DNA of 54,532 nucleotides from an uncultured Clostridia bacterium (GTDB lineage Bacteria > Bacillota > Clostridia > Oscillospirales > SIG627), in the NCBI GenBank assembly GCA_947589595.1, contig CANQBV010000009.1, forward strand, positions 1-54,532, read 5' to 3'. Numbering within the stretch: the stretch's first letter is position 1; each line of letters begins with the position of its first letter. The position numbers and the translations under genes are program-made. This document shows, one piece after another, positions 41,949-51,394 of the stretch. Below the pieces are notes generated by a model. The model did not search any database. It was not told the DNA's origin and saw only the letters and a list, made by a program, of their open reading frames with translations.

Positions 41949-43628
41949 TTAGTACTTGTGCGAAACAATAACCTCGCCGCCCTCCATAAGGGTATTATTG
42001 GCGGCGATGATCTGCTTGACGTAGTCGCGGTTGATATAGAATTCGCCCTCGCCGTTTAAGGTGTAATACGCCTTGCGGGCGGTCATGCCATAGAAATCGT
42101 AGCGATATACCGTGCCGTCCTGCAACGTAATGGTGAGCGTTAAGAGAAGCGAACCCTCCTCCGGCAGATCGGCGTAGCCGTCCATGGTGGTATAGAGCAC
42201 AGCCTTATAGAGCTGACGGAAATTATCGGTCACAACCGCCACGCCGTTGGAAGCGGTCACGGTAAGATCGTTATCCGTACCGGTAATCTTATAGGTAATA
42301 TCGGTACCGGGATAGACAAAGTTCATTTCCGAAACGCTGTTGATACTGGTAGCGAAAGAATGATTATCCAAAAATGAGAGGATATCCCACTCTACCCAGG
42401 AAAGGGAATCAGCAGGAAATTCGATAATCACATCGAAATCGGGAGAGTAGACATAATAGAGATATTCGCTTTCTTCGCCTTCCGCAGCGCCGCTGACTTC
42501 CAGGCGTTCGCTGATATAAAGGGTAGTATCGAAACCGGAATCTTCATAGTCATAATAAAGCTCATAAACCCAACGGTTCTGCGCATCGAAAAGGTTGTAT
42601 TTGTGGAAAAGTTCGGTAATTTCTTCCTGATTTTCTTCAGGATTCTCCAAAAGCTTGGAAATATTGTACTCCACCACACTGCTGCCGGTGAAGGACGACA
42701 GCATACTGAACAGCGGCTCCATATTATCCATCGAGGGATAATAGCTATTCGGATAGGTCAGTACGTGCGAGAACAAACCGCCGTTTTCATCGACTTCCTC
42801 ATCGGAAAGCTTGCGCATAGCCAGAAAATCCTCGCCGTGCTTCTTGATCGTCAACTGATTGACAGAGCCGGACTCCGAAGTGCTGACGTACGGCGCCGCC
42901 AACGGAAGCAGATAGGTGGTGACATCGGTATAAACGCAACGGCTGACAGCCGCTTCCGAAACCACGTAAATGGCTTCTCTGCCCTCATACATGACATAGT
43001 ACCCGTTGCCGGTTACAGTGAGGTTGCCGAAAAATACCGTTTCTTCTACTTCGTTCCCGTTTTCGTCGAGGTGACAAACGGTCATGGAAGCGCCGCCTCC
43101 GTTCGCCAGCCCATAGGCAGCTAAGTTTGCCGGATCATACCCCTCGACCTCGGTGAGCGCCAGCATATAGCGTGCCAGGCCGAAAAGCGTATCGACGGCG
43201 GAAATACTGTTCGCCACATCATCGATGTTTGAGATATCCGAAGTTTCCCAATCGCTGATATTGGCATAAAGAAGCGATTCGATGCCCTCGAAATAATACT
43301 GGTCGTCTTCCCCTTTGTAGTAGTAAAAGCCGCCGTATTCATTGTTCACGCGGATGGAAAGGATCTGATCCGCCTCCAGGGGCTCTATCACAAACGGTCT
43401 GCCGTTTTGCATAGTTTCGCCGTGATTGCCGATCGTCGGAAGCTCTTCCTCGGGCTCTGCACGCAGGATGGTCAGGCTCAGCACAAGATACACAAGCGCG
43501 GCCAGCAAAATCAGCGCAGCAATGAGAATGATCACGCGCAGGCGCTTATTCTGAAACGCGGAAGGGAGCCCCTTCTTTGTTTCCGGAGCCTTCAAATCCG
43601 TTTCCTCTGTTTTTTTGTTTCGATCCAT
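41949..43628 (-). CDS. DUF4340 membrane-anchored extracellular protein
   Basis: The 559 residues have a basic N-terminus, one TM helix (VIILIAALILLAALVYLVLSL, ~33-53) and a long external region rich in Tyr and acidic residues, with repeated 'YYYKGEDDQYYFEG'-type strands of DUF4340. DUF4340 proteins are typically the last gene of a GldA-GldF-GldG type ABC cluster, as here (14 bp after the gldG-like gene). The function is unknown, and a role with the transporter at the cell surface is inferred. Confidence 0.85.
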   Translation of the reverse strand: MDRNKKTEETDLKAPETKKGLPSAFQNKRLRVIILIAALILLAALVYLVLSLTILRAEPEEELPTIGNHGETMQNGRPFVIEPLEADQILSIRVNNEYGGFYYYKGEDDQYYFEGIESLLYANISDWETSDISNIDDVANSISAVDTLFGLARYMLALTEVEGYDPANLAAYGLANGGGASMTVCHLDENGNEVEETVFFGNLTVTGNGYYVMYEGREAIYVVSEAAVSRCVYTDVTTYLLPLAAPYVSTSESGSVNQLTIKKHGEDFLAMRKLSDEEVDENGGLFSHVLTYPNSYYPSMDNMEPLFSMLSSFTGSSVVEYNISKLLENPEENQEEITELFHKYNLFDAQNRWVYELYYDYEDSGFDTTLYISERLEVSGAAEGEESEYLYYVYSPDFDVIIEFPADSLSWVEWDILSFLDNHSFATSINSVSEMNFVYPGTDITYKITGTDNDLTVTASNGVAVVTDNFRQLYKAVLYTTMDGYADLPEEGSLLLTLTITLQDGTVYRYDFYGMTARKAYYTLNGEGEFYINRDYVKQIIAANNTLMEGGEVIVSHKY

Positions 43629-43642
43629 TGGTTTTCCCTTTA

Positions 43643-45184
43643 TTATAAATGTTTTCTCTTGATATACACCACAATACCGAGGGCGAAAATCGCAACCGGA
43701 ATCACCCCGACGGCGAAAACAGCAAAGGTATAAATCGTGCCGGTTTCCATGGTGAGTGTATAATCCTCCAGCACCTTATACTGGATATCCACCGCCACGT
43801 TTTCGTTGGTCAGCAGGCGAATGGCACTGTAAATAATACTGGTATTGCCGTATTGTTCCCGGTAGGTATTGGTCTCCGTGAAGTATTCCGAACCGATGAC
43901 CAATACATGCCCGTAAAGATTCTGGTTGTTTTCGATCGTGAAACGACTGGAAACCGCCATGACAGGATAGGATCCGCTCTGTTTTTCGATCGTGCCGTTT
44001 TCCCCGACTACCTCTACATACGAATTGACAGAGGATACCAGCACCGGTTCCACAGAAAACAGATCCCCGTCGCCCTTTTCCAGAATGCGAATGGGCGCGG
44101 AAATGTAGGAGATTGAGCGGGGCGGACTGGACATTTCTGTCAGAGAGCCGGTGAGCGCGGCGGCAATATGTTCGCTTTCGGTATAGTCGACATAGAGCAT
44201 GCGGTTATCACCGGGAACGGAATAAGTGTCGTCCAGGACCATCTGATTGCGTTCCACCTCGATTCCCCAGTCTGCCAAAAGCTCATCCAACACGGGGAAG
44301 CTATTGGGCGAGGTAGAGGGCGCAATGGCGACGATCATGCTGCGGTAAGCATTTAAATAATCGGAAATTTTGGTATATTCACTCTTTCTGGAATCGTCTT
44401 CCTGCGTTTTAATATCTTCCTGCGGGTTGTAGATCACCAGAATTTTGGTGTCGTCGCTGATCTCTTCGGTAAGCAGATCGACATATTCCACACGGAACCC
44501 GCAGTTATAAAAGACTTCGGTCAGGTTTTCCGGGGTGGATTCGCCGTGACCGGTTGTAAAGGTGACCACCGGACTTTGCCGGCTGGTGAGTTCCAGGATG
44601 ACGGCGTTGAAGCGCATTTCCCCTTTGAAGGCCCACAGGTTGGCGCCGTCTTCATCGTAAACCAGGCAGCTGTCAAAAGTAAAGACCTTGTAGGCGGCCT
44701 GGCTGAGATTGGAGGTCATAATAATAGAGGAATAGGTGATCGATTCCCCATAGCGGGTGTAGTCGGCATAGTTTTCGGGGTGGGTATAAAGATCCTCGCG
44801 GTATTCCACTTCGATCTCGGGGAAAGTATTGGCATAGCTTTCGGCGAGATTGATGACCCAGTTGTAGGTTTCATTGGCGGCAAGCTGATCACGCGGACGC
44901 AGGAAAGTAATTTTCAATTTGACTTCCTCGCCGATCTCCTCCTGGAAAGTGTCGAGCTGGCCTCGAATGAGCTCTACCGTGGAATCGCTGATCGAAAAGA
45001 TCTGATCCTCGGTCAGATCCACATAGAGCGGAAACTTACTGTCTACTGCGGAAACGATCACGTTCAGCATGATCACGGCAACAATGAAAAGAGCGGTAAA
45101 TGCGGTTGCCAGCGCGCCGTATTTAAATTTTTTCGAAGAGAAAAATTTGCCTTTTCTCTTGTTTTCTGTATTCTTTTTATCCAT
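43643..45184 (-). CDS. GldG-like ABC-type transport auxiliary protein
   Basis: This 513-residue protein has an N-terminal TM helix (GALATAFTALFIVAVIMLNVIVSAV), a large external domain starting LYVDLTEDQIFSISDSTVELI, the characteristic segment of GldG/ABC_transp_aux proteins, and a C-terminal TM helix (IYTFAVFAVGVIPVAIFALGIVVYI). In Bacteroidetes GldG belongs to the gliding-motility ABC unit; in Clostridia the substrate is unknown. ATG 45184 has AAGGTG 6 nt upstream. Between the permease and DUF4340 genes. Confidence 0.85.
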   Translation of the reverse strand: MDKKNTENKRKGKFFSSKKFKYGALATAFTALFIVAVIMLNVIVSAVDSKFPLYVDLTEDQIFSISDSTVELIRGQLDTFQEEIGEEVKLKITFLRPRDQLAANETYNWVINLAESYANTFPEIEVEYREDLYTHPENYADYTRYGESITYSSIIMTSNLSQAAYKVFTFDSCLVYDEDGANLWAFKGEMRFNAVILELTSRQSPVVTFTTGHGESTPENLTEVFYNCGFRVEYVDLLTEEISDDTKILVIYNPQEDIKTQEDDSRKSEYTKISDYLNAYRSMIVAIAPSTSPNSFPVLDELLADWGIEVERNQMVLDDTYSVPGDNRMLYVDYTESEHIAAALTGSLTEMSSPPRSISYISAPIRILEKGDGDLFSVEPVLVSSVNSYVEVVGENGTIEKQSGSYPVMAVSSRFTIENNQNLYGHVLVIGSEYFTETNTYREQYGNTSIIYSAIRLLTNENVAVDIQYKVLEDYTLTMETGTIYTFAVFAVGVIPVAIFALGIVVYIKRKHL

Positions 45185-45217
45185 AAATAGCACCTTTTCT
45201 GCTTGAATTTTCGCCCT

Positions 45218-45925
45218 TTATTCCCAGCGACGTTTTTCAAAAACACGCACGGTAAGGAAAAGAAAAACAACCGTGATCGACAGATAATAGATCAACGCCG
45301 CAAAATCAAAATAGCCGTAAGTAAACGCATAGAACCGGTCGAAAATCGAGAGCCATCTCACCACCGCGCGCAAGGGGGTAAAGGTGATATAGCCGGAAAG
45401 AATGCTCATTACCAGGGTGATGGCAATGGCAACCATGGTCAAAAGCGCGGAGATCAGCTGGTTTTCCGTGCAGGCGGAAACAAAAATGCCAATGGCAACA
45501 AAGGCCGAACCGATAAGCAAAATGCCAAAAGTCGTGGAAACGACAATGGCAAGGTTCGGAGAGCTGTCACCGTAATACAGAGCGGAAAACTGCACGCAGG
45601 AAAGCAGCAGCGTACCGCCAAACAGAGTGAAAGCGGCAAAAAACTTTGCCGCAATGATCGAAGAGAGGCTGACGGGCGAGGTCAGAAGGATCTGCTCGGT
45701 TTTGCTTTTCTTTTCTTCACTGAGCATGCGCATGGTCAGAAGCGGGATCAGAACGACAAAGAGATATAAAAGCAGCGCGTAGTAATTGGTGATATCCGTC
45801 GTACCGCTGTACAGATTGGTGTAAATGAAAACCAATGCGGAAACCATGAGGAAAGACGCCACATAAATATAGCCGATCGGTCCGATGAAATAGGAACGCA
45901 GCTCTTTTTTATAAACAGCCAGCAT
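45218..45925 (-). CDS. ABC-2 type transporter permease (GldF-like)
   Basis: The 235 residues contain six TM helices and start MLAVYKKELRSYFIGPIGYI, with MRMLSEEKKSKTEQILLTSPVS in the cytoplasmic loop, both typical of ABC-2/GldF permeases. Its ATG overlaps the stop of the ATPase gene as TAATG (1-nt overlap), so translation is coupled. AGGAGG lies upstream. Works with the ATPase and GldG-like protein. Confidence 0.9.
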   Translation of the reverse strand: MLAVYKKELRSYFIGPIGYIYVASFLMVSALVFIYTNLYSGTTDITNYYALLLYLFVVLIPLLTMRMLSEEKKSKTEQILLTSPVSLSSIIAAKFFAAFTLFGGTLLLSCVQFSALYYGDSSPNLAIVVSTTFGILLIGSAFVAIGIFVSACTENQLISALLTMVAIAITLVMSILSGYITFTPLRAVVRWLSIFDRFYAFTYGYFDFAALIYYLSITVVFLFLTVRVFEKRRWE

Positions 45926-46893
45926 TATTTTCTTCCTCCTTTCGCACGGGAAGTTGCTTTCGCGGGGGGCGCCACCAGAGCCAGGAATACATCCTCCAGA
46001 TCCATACCCATCACGTCCATGGCGATAATGGGCCATCTTTTTTCTGCTAAAGCAAAGAACAGCGGCTTGCGGATATCGATATTTTCTTCGGATTCCACCA
46101 GGTATGCAACGCTGTCCAGATCGCGGTTGCCGATCGCCTCCGCATAGCTGACGCCGGGCGTGGCCTTCAAAAGCTTCAGCACTTCGTTCTGCGGTCCGCA
46201 GATATGGAAAGTCATGCGCCGTTTGCCCTCGACCGCACGGGCAATGTTTTCGGTCTTTTCGTTGGCAACGATCTTGCCGCCGTTAATGACCACGATCCGA
46301 TCGCAAATTGCCTGCACCTCGGGAAGAATGTGCGTGGAAAGGATGATCGTATGTTCCTTGCCGAGCTTTTTGATCAGGTTGCGAATCTCAATGATCTGCT
46401 TGGGATCCAGCCCGACAGTGGGTTCATCGAAAATCAGCACCGGGGGATTGCCCACCAGCGCCTGCGCAATGCCGACTCTCTGCTTGTAGCCCTTGGAAAG
46501 ATTGCGGATCACACGGTTAAAAACCTCGTTCAGCCGCACCACATTGCAGATCTCACGGATATGCTTTTCCCGATCCAGCTTGCAGTGCTTCAGATCGTAC
46601 ACAAAATACAGATATTCCTTAACCGTCATATCCATATAAAGCGGCGGCTGTTCCGGCAAAAAACCGATTTTCTGCTTCGCGGCAATCGGATTTTCCAGAA
46701 TGTCGATGCCGTCGATCTTTGCGCTGCCCTCGGTAGCGGAAAGATAGCCGGTCAGAATATTGAGCGTGGTGGATTTTCCGGCGCCGTTCGGCCCGAGAAA
46801 GCCCATGATCTCACCGGCTTTGACGGTAAAGGAAACGTTGTCTGCCGCCAATTTTTCCCCGTACCGTTTGGTAACACCATTGATTTCTATCAT
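45925..46893 (-). CDS. ABC transporter ATP-binding protein (GldA/CcmA-like)
   Basis: The 322 residues carry Walker A (GPNGAGKSTT, ~37-46), Q-loop (KIGFLPEQPPLYMDMT), signature LSKGYKQRVGIAQAL, Walker B (VLIFDEPTVGLDP) and the switch His (LSTHILPEV), plus a C-terminal ~90-residue extension found in this subfamily. ATG 46893 (MIEINGVTKRYG) is the family start; the frame extends upstream into aspS. Drives the adjacent permease. Confidence 0.93.
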   Translation of the reverse strand: MIEINGVTKRYGEKLAADNVSFTVKAGEIMGFLGPNGAGKSTTLNILTGYLSATEGSAKIDGIDILENPIAAKQKIGFLPEQPPLYMDMTVKEYLYFVYDLKHCKLDREKHIREICNVVRLNEVFNRVIRNLSKGYKQRVGIAQALVGNPPVLIFDEPTVGLDPKQIIEIRNLIKKLGKEHTIILSTHILPEVQAICDRIVVINGGKIVANEKTENIARAVEGKRRMTFHICGPQNEVLKLLKATPGVSYAEAIGNRDLDSVAYLVESEENIDIRKPLFFALAEKRWPIIAMDVMGMDLEDVFLALVAPPAKATSRAKGGRK

Positions 46894-46919
46894 TGCTGGT
46901 TTTGTTCCTTTCAAAAAAT

Positions 46920-48707
46920 TCAAGAAGGCAATGCTTCCGTATTTTCGCTTTTCTGTATTTGGATCGCCAATTCCTCCAGCGCGCTCTGCGGCACCGGCGC
47001 CGGGCATTCCGACATCAGCTCCATGGCGTTCTGCACTTTCGGGAAGGCAATGACGTCGCGGATCTGATCCAGACCCAAAATCAGGCTGACCAGCCGATCA
47101 AACCCATAGGCAAGCCCCGCGTGCGGCGGCACGCCGTAGCGGAACGCTTCCAGAAGAAAGCCGAATTTTTCATTGGCTTCCTCGGCGGTAAGACCGATCA
47201 CATGAAAAACCTTTTGCTGGATTTCGCGCTGATGGATACGCACGGAACCGCCGCCGGCCTCCGTGCCGTTGATGATGATGTCATACGCTTTGGCGCGCAC
47301 TTTTTCGGGCGCGGTATCGAGCAGGGGCAGGTCTTCGTCCATCGGCGCGGTAAAGGGATGGTGCATGGCCTTGTAGCGGCCGGTTTCTTCGTCCCGCTCG
47401 AGCAGAGGAAAATCCACGACCCACAACAGTTCATAGGCGGATTTATCGTACAGCCCGAACAACTCTGCACAGTGGCAGCGCAGCGCGCCGAGCGCATCGA
47501 ACACGACCCGGTTATTTCCGTCGGCAACGAGAAACGCCGCGTCGCCCTTTTCAAAGCCGAGCTTTTCGCAAATGGCGGCATTTTCTTCTGCCGTAAGGAA
47601 CTTGGCAAAGGAAGAAGTGGTTTCCTCCCCGCCCTTGAGCCAGGCAAGGCCTTTGGCGCGATAGGTTTTGACAAAATCCGTCAATTTATCGATCTCTTTG
47701 CGGGAAAGGCGGTCGGCCACGCCCTTTACGCAAATACCGCGTACCGAACCGCCCGCCGAAACGGCGCCGGAAAAGACCTTGAATTCCGAATCTTTTACGA
47801 TTTCGGAAAGATTGACAAGCTTACAATCAAAACGCAGGTCGGGTTTATCGGAGCCGTAGTTTTCCATCGCGTCCTTCCAGGTCATGCGGCGCAGCGGCAA
47901 TGCCAACTCGATCCCCAAAAATTCCTTGAAGACCCTTTTCAAAAAGCCTTCGTTGACCTGCATCACGTCTTCTTGATCGGCAAAAGACATTTCCAAATCG
48001 AGCTGCGTAAATTCCGGCTGACGGTCGGCACGCAGGTCTTCATCGCGGAAGCATTTGACGATTTGCATATAGCGGTCGAAGCCCGAAACCATTAAAAGCT
48101 GCTTATAGAGCTGCGGCGACTGCGGCAGCGCATAGAACGAACCGGGATGCACGCGGCTGGGTACCAGATAGTCGCGCGCGCCCTCGGGGGTAGATTTAAT
48201 GAGTACCGGCGTTTCGATCTCCAAAAAGTTTTCCCGATCGAAATATTCTCTCGCTACTCTTGAAAGCCGGTGGCGCACCATAAGATTGCGCTGCAGATCG
48301 GGGTGACGCAGGTGGAGATAACGGTACTTCAAGCGCAGCTCGTCGCGCACGCTGCCGGCGTTTAGCACTTCAAACGGCGGGGTATCTGCCTGTGAGAGAA
48401 TTTCCATTTTCTCCACGGCGATTTCAATTTCCCCGGTGGGCAGGGCGGTGTTGACCGCGCCCTCTCCGCGGGGGCGAACCACGCCTTCCGCCGCCAGAAC
48501 AAATTCCGCGCGCACGGAAAACGCCTTGCGGAAAAGCTCCTCGGGAGTGTTTTCGTCAAAGGCAAGCTGAATGATCCCGCTGCGGTCGCGCAGATCGATA
48601 AAGATCAGCGATCCGAGATCGCGCTGCTTCTGCGCCCAGCCGCATACTTTCACCCGTTTGCCGACGTCGTCTTTTCTAAAATTTGCACAATAGTTGGTTC
48701 TGTACAT
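46920..48707 (-). CDS. aspS: Aspartyl-tRNA synthetase
   Basis: Class II synthetase that charges tRNA-Asp. The 595-residue product has the N-terminal OB-fold (VKVCGWAQKQRDLGSLIFID), motif 1 (FLEIETPVLIKSTPEGARDYLVP), motif 2 (CFRDEDLRADRQPEFTQLD), the bacterial GAD insertion (~300-410) and motif 3 (AGLAYGFDRLV). Bacterial-type AspRS. ATG 48707 has AAAGGA 9 nt upstream. Notably a tRNA-Asp lies at the right edge of the window. Confidence 0.97.
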   Translation of the reverse strand: MYRTNYCANFRKDDVGKRVKVCGWAQKQRDLGSLIFIDLRDRSGIIQLAFDENTPEELFRKAFSVRAEFVLAAEGVVRPRGEGAVNTALPTGEIEIAVEKMEILSQADTPPFEVLNAGSVRDELRLKYRYLHLRHPDLQRNLMVRHRLSRVAREYFDRENFLEIETPVLIKSTPEGARDYLVPSRVHPGSFYALPQSPQLYKQLLMVSGFDRYMQIVKCFRDEDLRADRQPEFTQLDLEMSFADQEDVMQVNEGFLKRVFKEFLGIELALPLRRMTWKDAMENYGSDKPDLRFDCKLVNLSEIVKDSEFKVFSGAVSAGGSVRGICVKGVADRLSRKEIDKLTDFVKTYRAKGLAWLKGGEETTSSFAKFLTAEENAAICEKLGFEKGDAAFLVADGNNRVVFDALGALRCHCAELFGLYDKSAYELLWVVDFPLLERDEETGRYKAMHHPFTAPMDEDLPLLDTAPEKVRAKAYDIIINGTEAGGGSVRIHQREIQQKVFHVIGLTAEEANEKFGFLLEAFRYGVPPHAGLAYGFDRLVSLILGLDQIRDVIAFPKVQNAMELMSECPAPVPQSALEELAIQIQKSENTEALPS

Positions 48708-48730
48708 CTTCAAAAATCCTTTATCATACG

Positions 48731-49126
48731 CTACCGAATATTTTCTCTCCAATCCAGATCGCCCCGATCCAAGGCCATAATTATCGCTTCCGCGGTGGCA
48801 AGGTTGGTCGCGATCGGGAGATTATATACATCGCACAGCCGAGTCAGGTGGGCAGCGACTGCGTCGTAATTTTCATCGGACGCGGTGGAGCGGAAATAGA
48901 AAAGGATATCGATTTCATCGTAAGAAATGCGCGAAGCGATCTGCTGGATCCCGCCGTGCTCCCCGCTCAGGAGCAATTCGATATCCAGCCCCGTGGCTTC
49001 GGAAACGACCCTGCCGGTCGTGGCGGTGGCGCAAAGCTTGTGCTTGGAAAGAATCCCGCAATACGCAATACAAAGCTGCGCCATCAATTCCTTTTTATCG
49101 TCCTGCGCAATCAAAGCAATCTGCAT
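48731..49126 (-). CDS. Methylglyoxal synthase-like protein with lost catalytic residues
   Basis: The 131 residues align along their length with MgsA (ALIAQDDKKELM, ATTGRVVSEATGL, LLSGEHGGIQQIA, LCDVYNLPIATNLATAE). However, the phosphate/substrate His of 'IAHDxKK' is Gln, the catalytic Asp of 'GGDQQ' is Ile, and the 'PHxxD' loop with the second His is absent (replaced by STASDENYD). These residues are needed for dihydroxyacetone-phosphate elimination in known MgsA, so it is probably not an active synthase and may be a ligand-binding MGS-fold protein. AGGAG precedes the ATG. Placed between the MinD-like and aspS genes. Confidence 0.75.
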   Translation of the reverse strand: MQIALIAQDDKKELMAQLCIAYCGILSKHKLCATATTGRVVSEATGLDIELLLSGEHGGIQQIASRISYDEIDILFYFRSTASDENYDAVAAHLTRLCDVYNLPIATNLATAEAIIMALDRGDLDWRENIR

Positions 49127-49166
49127 ATTTGCTCCTCCTGAACTCTTAAAATCAGATTCTCAAGAA

Positions 49167-49943
49167 TCAATAAAAACGGAAACGCTTTCTTTTTCGAACA
49201 ACGCCGGAAAGCAGCGGCACTTCCTCACCGGCAAGCCTTTTCGCAATATTGGCTATGGCCTTGCCGCCCTCGCTTTTCGGACGTCCGGTCAGCGGCACGC
49301 CCGTTTCCAGCGCTTTTTCCACGTCGCCGTCGCGGGGGATAACCCCGATGATCGGCACCGAAGCGCGCTGAATGATTTCGCTGACGGAAAAAGGATTGTC
49401 CTCCGGGTGGGTAAAACGATAGCCATTGAGAACCAGCTTGCATTTTTCCGGGTTCTTCAGACGCATGGCGCAGCGTTCCGCCGCCCGCACCGAGGTAGGC
49501 TCCGAGGTGGTGACCAGAAGCACGCGATCCACAAGATCGCTTTTCTCCAAAAAGGGAAAAGCCGCGCCGCCCCCCGCCGGCATATCGAACAAAAGAAAGT
49601 CGAACTTTTCTTTCAACTCGGCAAGCAGTGCGTTAAACCGGAACTGCAAAACCCCGCCGAAAGAAGTTTCGCCGAAAAATATGGGAGAAGAAAGAAACGT
49701 CACGCCGTCTTTCCCGGGGGTAAGCGCCTCCTTTTGGGGGATTTTATCTTCCAAAAGATCGAGCAGGGTGGCGCAAATCATATCTTCCCGGCCAAGCGCA
49801 ATATCCAGCCCGCCGGTTCCGAGATCCATATCCACAGCGAGAACGCGTTTTCCCTGCCTTGCCCATTCGTAGCAAAGGCCGGCGGAAAGAACGGTTTTGC
49901 CGACTCCGCCCTTCAGCGAAGTCACTACAAGAATTTCTCCCAC
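49167..49943 (-). CDS. MinD/ParA-type ATPase
   Basis: The 258 residues have the deviant Walker A of MinD (VTSLKGGVGKTVLSAGL, ~7-23), switch I (VDMDLGTGGLDIALG), and Walker B region (FLLFDMPAGGG). MinD places the division site, but no minC or minE is adjacent. The C-terminus is a short basic-aromatic tail (VRKRKRFRFY) instead of the usual amphipathic membrane-targeting helix. GTG 49943 is the likely start, with AAGGAG 6 nt upstream. minD beside an mgsA-type gene is a common clostridial arrangement. It could alternatively be a MinD-like (FlhG/septum site) relative. Confidence 0.8.
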   Translation of the reverse strand: MGEILVVTSLKGGVGKTVLSAGLCYEWARQGKRVLAVDMDLGTGGLDIALGREDMICATLLDLLEDKIPQKEALTPGKDGVTFLSSPIFFGETSFGGVLQFRFNALLAELKEKFDFLLFDMPAGGGAAFPFLEKSDLVDRVLLVTTSEPTSVRAAERCAMRLKNPEKCKLVLNGYRFTHPEDNPFSVSEIIQRASVPIIGVIPRDGDVEKALETGVPLTGRPKSEGGKAIANIAKRLAGEEVPLLSGVVRKRKRFRFY

Positions 49944-50162
49944 CTTTTGCTCCTTCCTCGCAATAGTCTCCCATCCTGATGATTAGCTTATTCTACCACA
50001 GAAATGGAGATTCGTCAATATTTCTGATTGATTCTTACTTTTCTTTCCGAAAATCTTTCCCCATTTTTTGCAAAATAGCCTTTCTTCCCCGCCGGATTTT
50101 GTAAAAAGCCCCGTAAGAAAGCTAAAAACAACAAGAAAAAAACAAATTCAGAGAAATAACAG

Positions 50163-50191
50163 TTGATTTTGACAAAAGGATCGTCTATAAT
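50163..50191 (+). promoter_or_regulatory. Promoter of metK
   Basis: TTGATT (50163-50168), a 17-bp spacer and TATAAT (50186-50191); the ATG is 33 bp downstream. A nearer TTGACA leaves only 11 bp to the -10. The short leader excludes a SAM riboswitch. The rest of 49944-50162 holds no gene I can see. Confidence 0.8.
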
Positions 50192-50224
50192 AGAAACACT
50201 TCTCAAGCAAAAGGATGATTCATC

Positions 50225-51355
50225 ATGAAAAAATACTTCACTTCCGAATCGGTCACCGAGGGGCACCCGGATAAGATCTGCGATCAGATTTCCGACGCCG
50301 TGCTCGATGCGATCCTGCAAGTTGACCCCACGGCTAGAGTGGCTTGTGAAACCGCCGCTACCACCGGGCTTGTACTGGTAATGGGCGAGATCACCACCTC
50401 CGCTGTGGTAGATTATCAGGCGATCGTGCGGAAAACGATCCGCGAAATCGGCTATGACCGTGCCAAATACGGCTTCGACGCCGAAACCTGCGCGGTGATC
50501 AGCTCTGTTCACCACCAGTCGCCCGATATTGCCATGGGCGTAGACGCCGACGGCGCCGGCGACCAGGGGCTGATGTTCGGCTTTGCCTGCGATGAAACAA
50601 AAGAACTCATGCCGCTGCCGATTTCTTTGGCGCACCGGCTTGCCAAAAAGCTGACGGAGGTGCGCAAAAACGGCACGCTTCCCTATCTTCGCCCCGACGG
50701 CAAAACTCAGGTCACCGTGGAATATGAGGACGGCGTTCCCACCCGTTTGGAAACGATCGTCATTTCTTCCCAGCACGACGAAAAGGTGTCGCAGGAAACG
50801 ATCCGCAAGGATCTGATCGAATCGGTCATCAAAGCGACGATCGATCCCGCTTTTATTGATGAAAACACCAAAATTCTCATTAATCCGACCGGCCGATTCG
50901 TAGTGGGCGGCCCGCAGGGCGACAGCGGACTCACCGGCAGAAAGATCATTGTGGATACTTACGGCGGCTATGCACGTCACGGCGGCGGCGCTTTTTCCGG
51001 CAAGGATCCCACGAAAGTAGACCGCAGCGCTTCCTACGCAGCAAGGTATCTTGCCAAAAATGTGGTCGCAGCCGGTCTTGCCAAAAAATGCGAGGTTCAA
51101 ATTTCCTATGCCATTGGTGTGGCGCAGCCGACTTCCGTTTTGGTCGATACCTTCGGCACCGGGAAAATCGGGGATGATGAAATTGCCGATGCGCTCTGCC
51201 GGCTTGTAGACCTGACTCCGCAGGGCATCATTCGCACGCTGGATCTGCGCCGTCCGATTTATCGGCCGCTCGCCGCCTACGGGCACATGGGCAGAACGGA
51301 GCTGAATCTCCCCTGGGAGAAAACAGACCTGGTTTTGCAACTACAGGCACTCTGA
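50225..51355 (+). CDS. metK: S-adenosylmethionine synthetase
   Basis: MetK makes SAM from methionine and ATP. The 376 residues contain the signatures [23 protein letters not shown] at the N-terminus, [15 protein letters not shown] and [19 protein letters not shown]. The tail [13 protein letters not shown] is typical. AAAGGATG lies before the ATG. It has its own promoter and terminator, so it is probably monocistronic. Confidence 0.97.
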   Translation: MKKYFTSESVTEGHPDKICDQISDAVLDAILQVDPTARVACETAATTGLVLVMGEITTSAVVDYQAIVRKTIREIGYDRAKYGFDAETCAVISSVHHQSPDIAMGVDADGAGDQGLMFGFACDETKELMPLPISLAHRLAKKLTEVRKNGTLPYLRPDGKTQVTVEYEDGVPTRLETIVISSQHDEKVSQETIRKDLIESVIKATIDPAFIDENTKILINPTGRFVVGGPQGDSGLTGRKIIVDTYGGYARHGGGAFSGKDPTKVDRSASYAARYLAKNVVAAGLAKKCEVQISYAIGVAQPTSVLVDTFGTGKIGDDEIADALCRLVDLTPQGIIRTLDLRRPIYRPLAAYGHMGRTELNLPWEKTDLVLQLQAL

Positions 51356-51360
51356 ACCGA

Positions 51361-51393
51361 AAAAAGCTGATCGTTTCCGATCAGCTTTTTTGT
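51361..51393. terminator. Bidirectional terminator between metK and the acetyltransferase
   Basis: AAAAAGCTGATCG/CGATCAGCTTTTT stem (51361-51373 with 51378-51390) with a 4-nt loop, between convergent genes. Confidence 0.92.
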
Positions 51394-51394
51394 T

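Noticed and set aside
49980-50224. Possible SAM riboswitch before metK
   Set aside because: The promoter lies only 33 bp before the ATG and no conserved riboswitch stems are visible, so there is no room for one.
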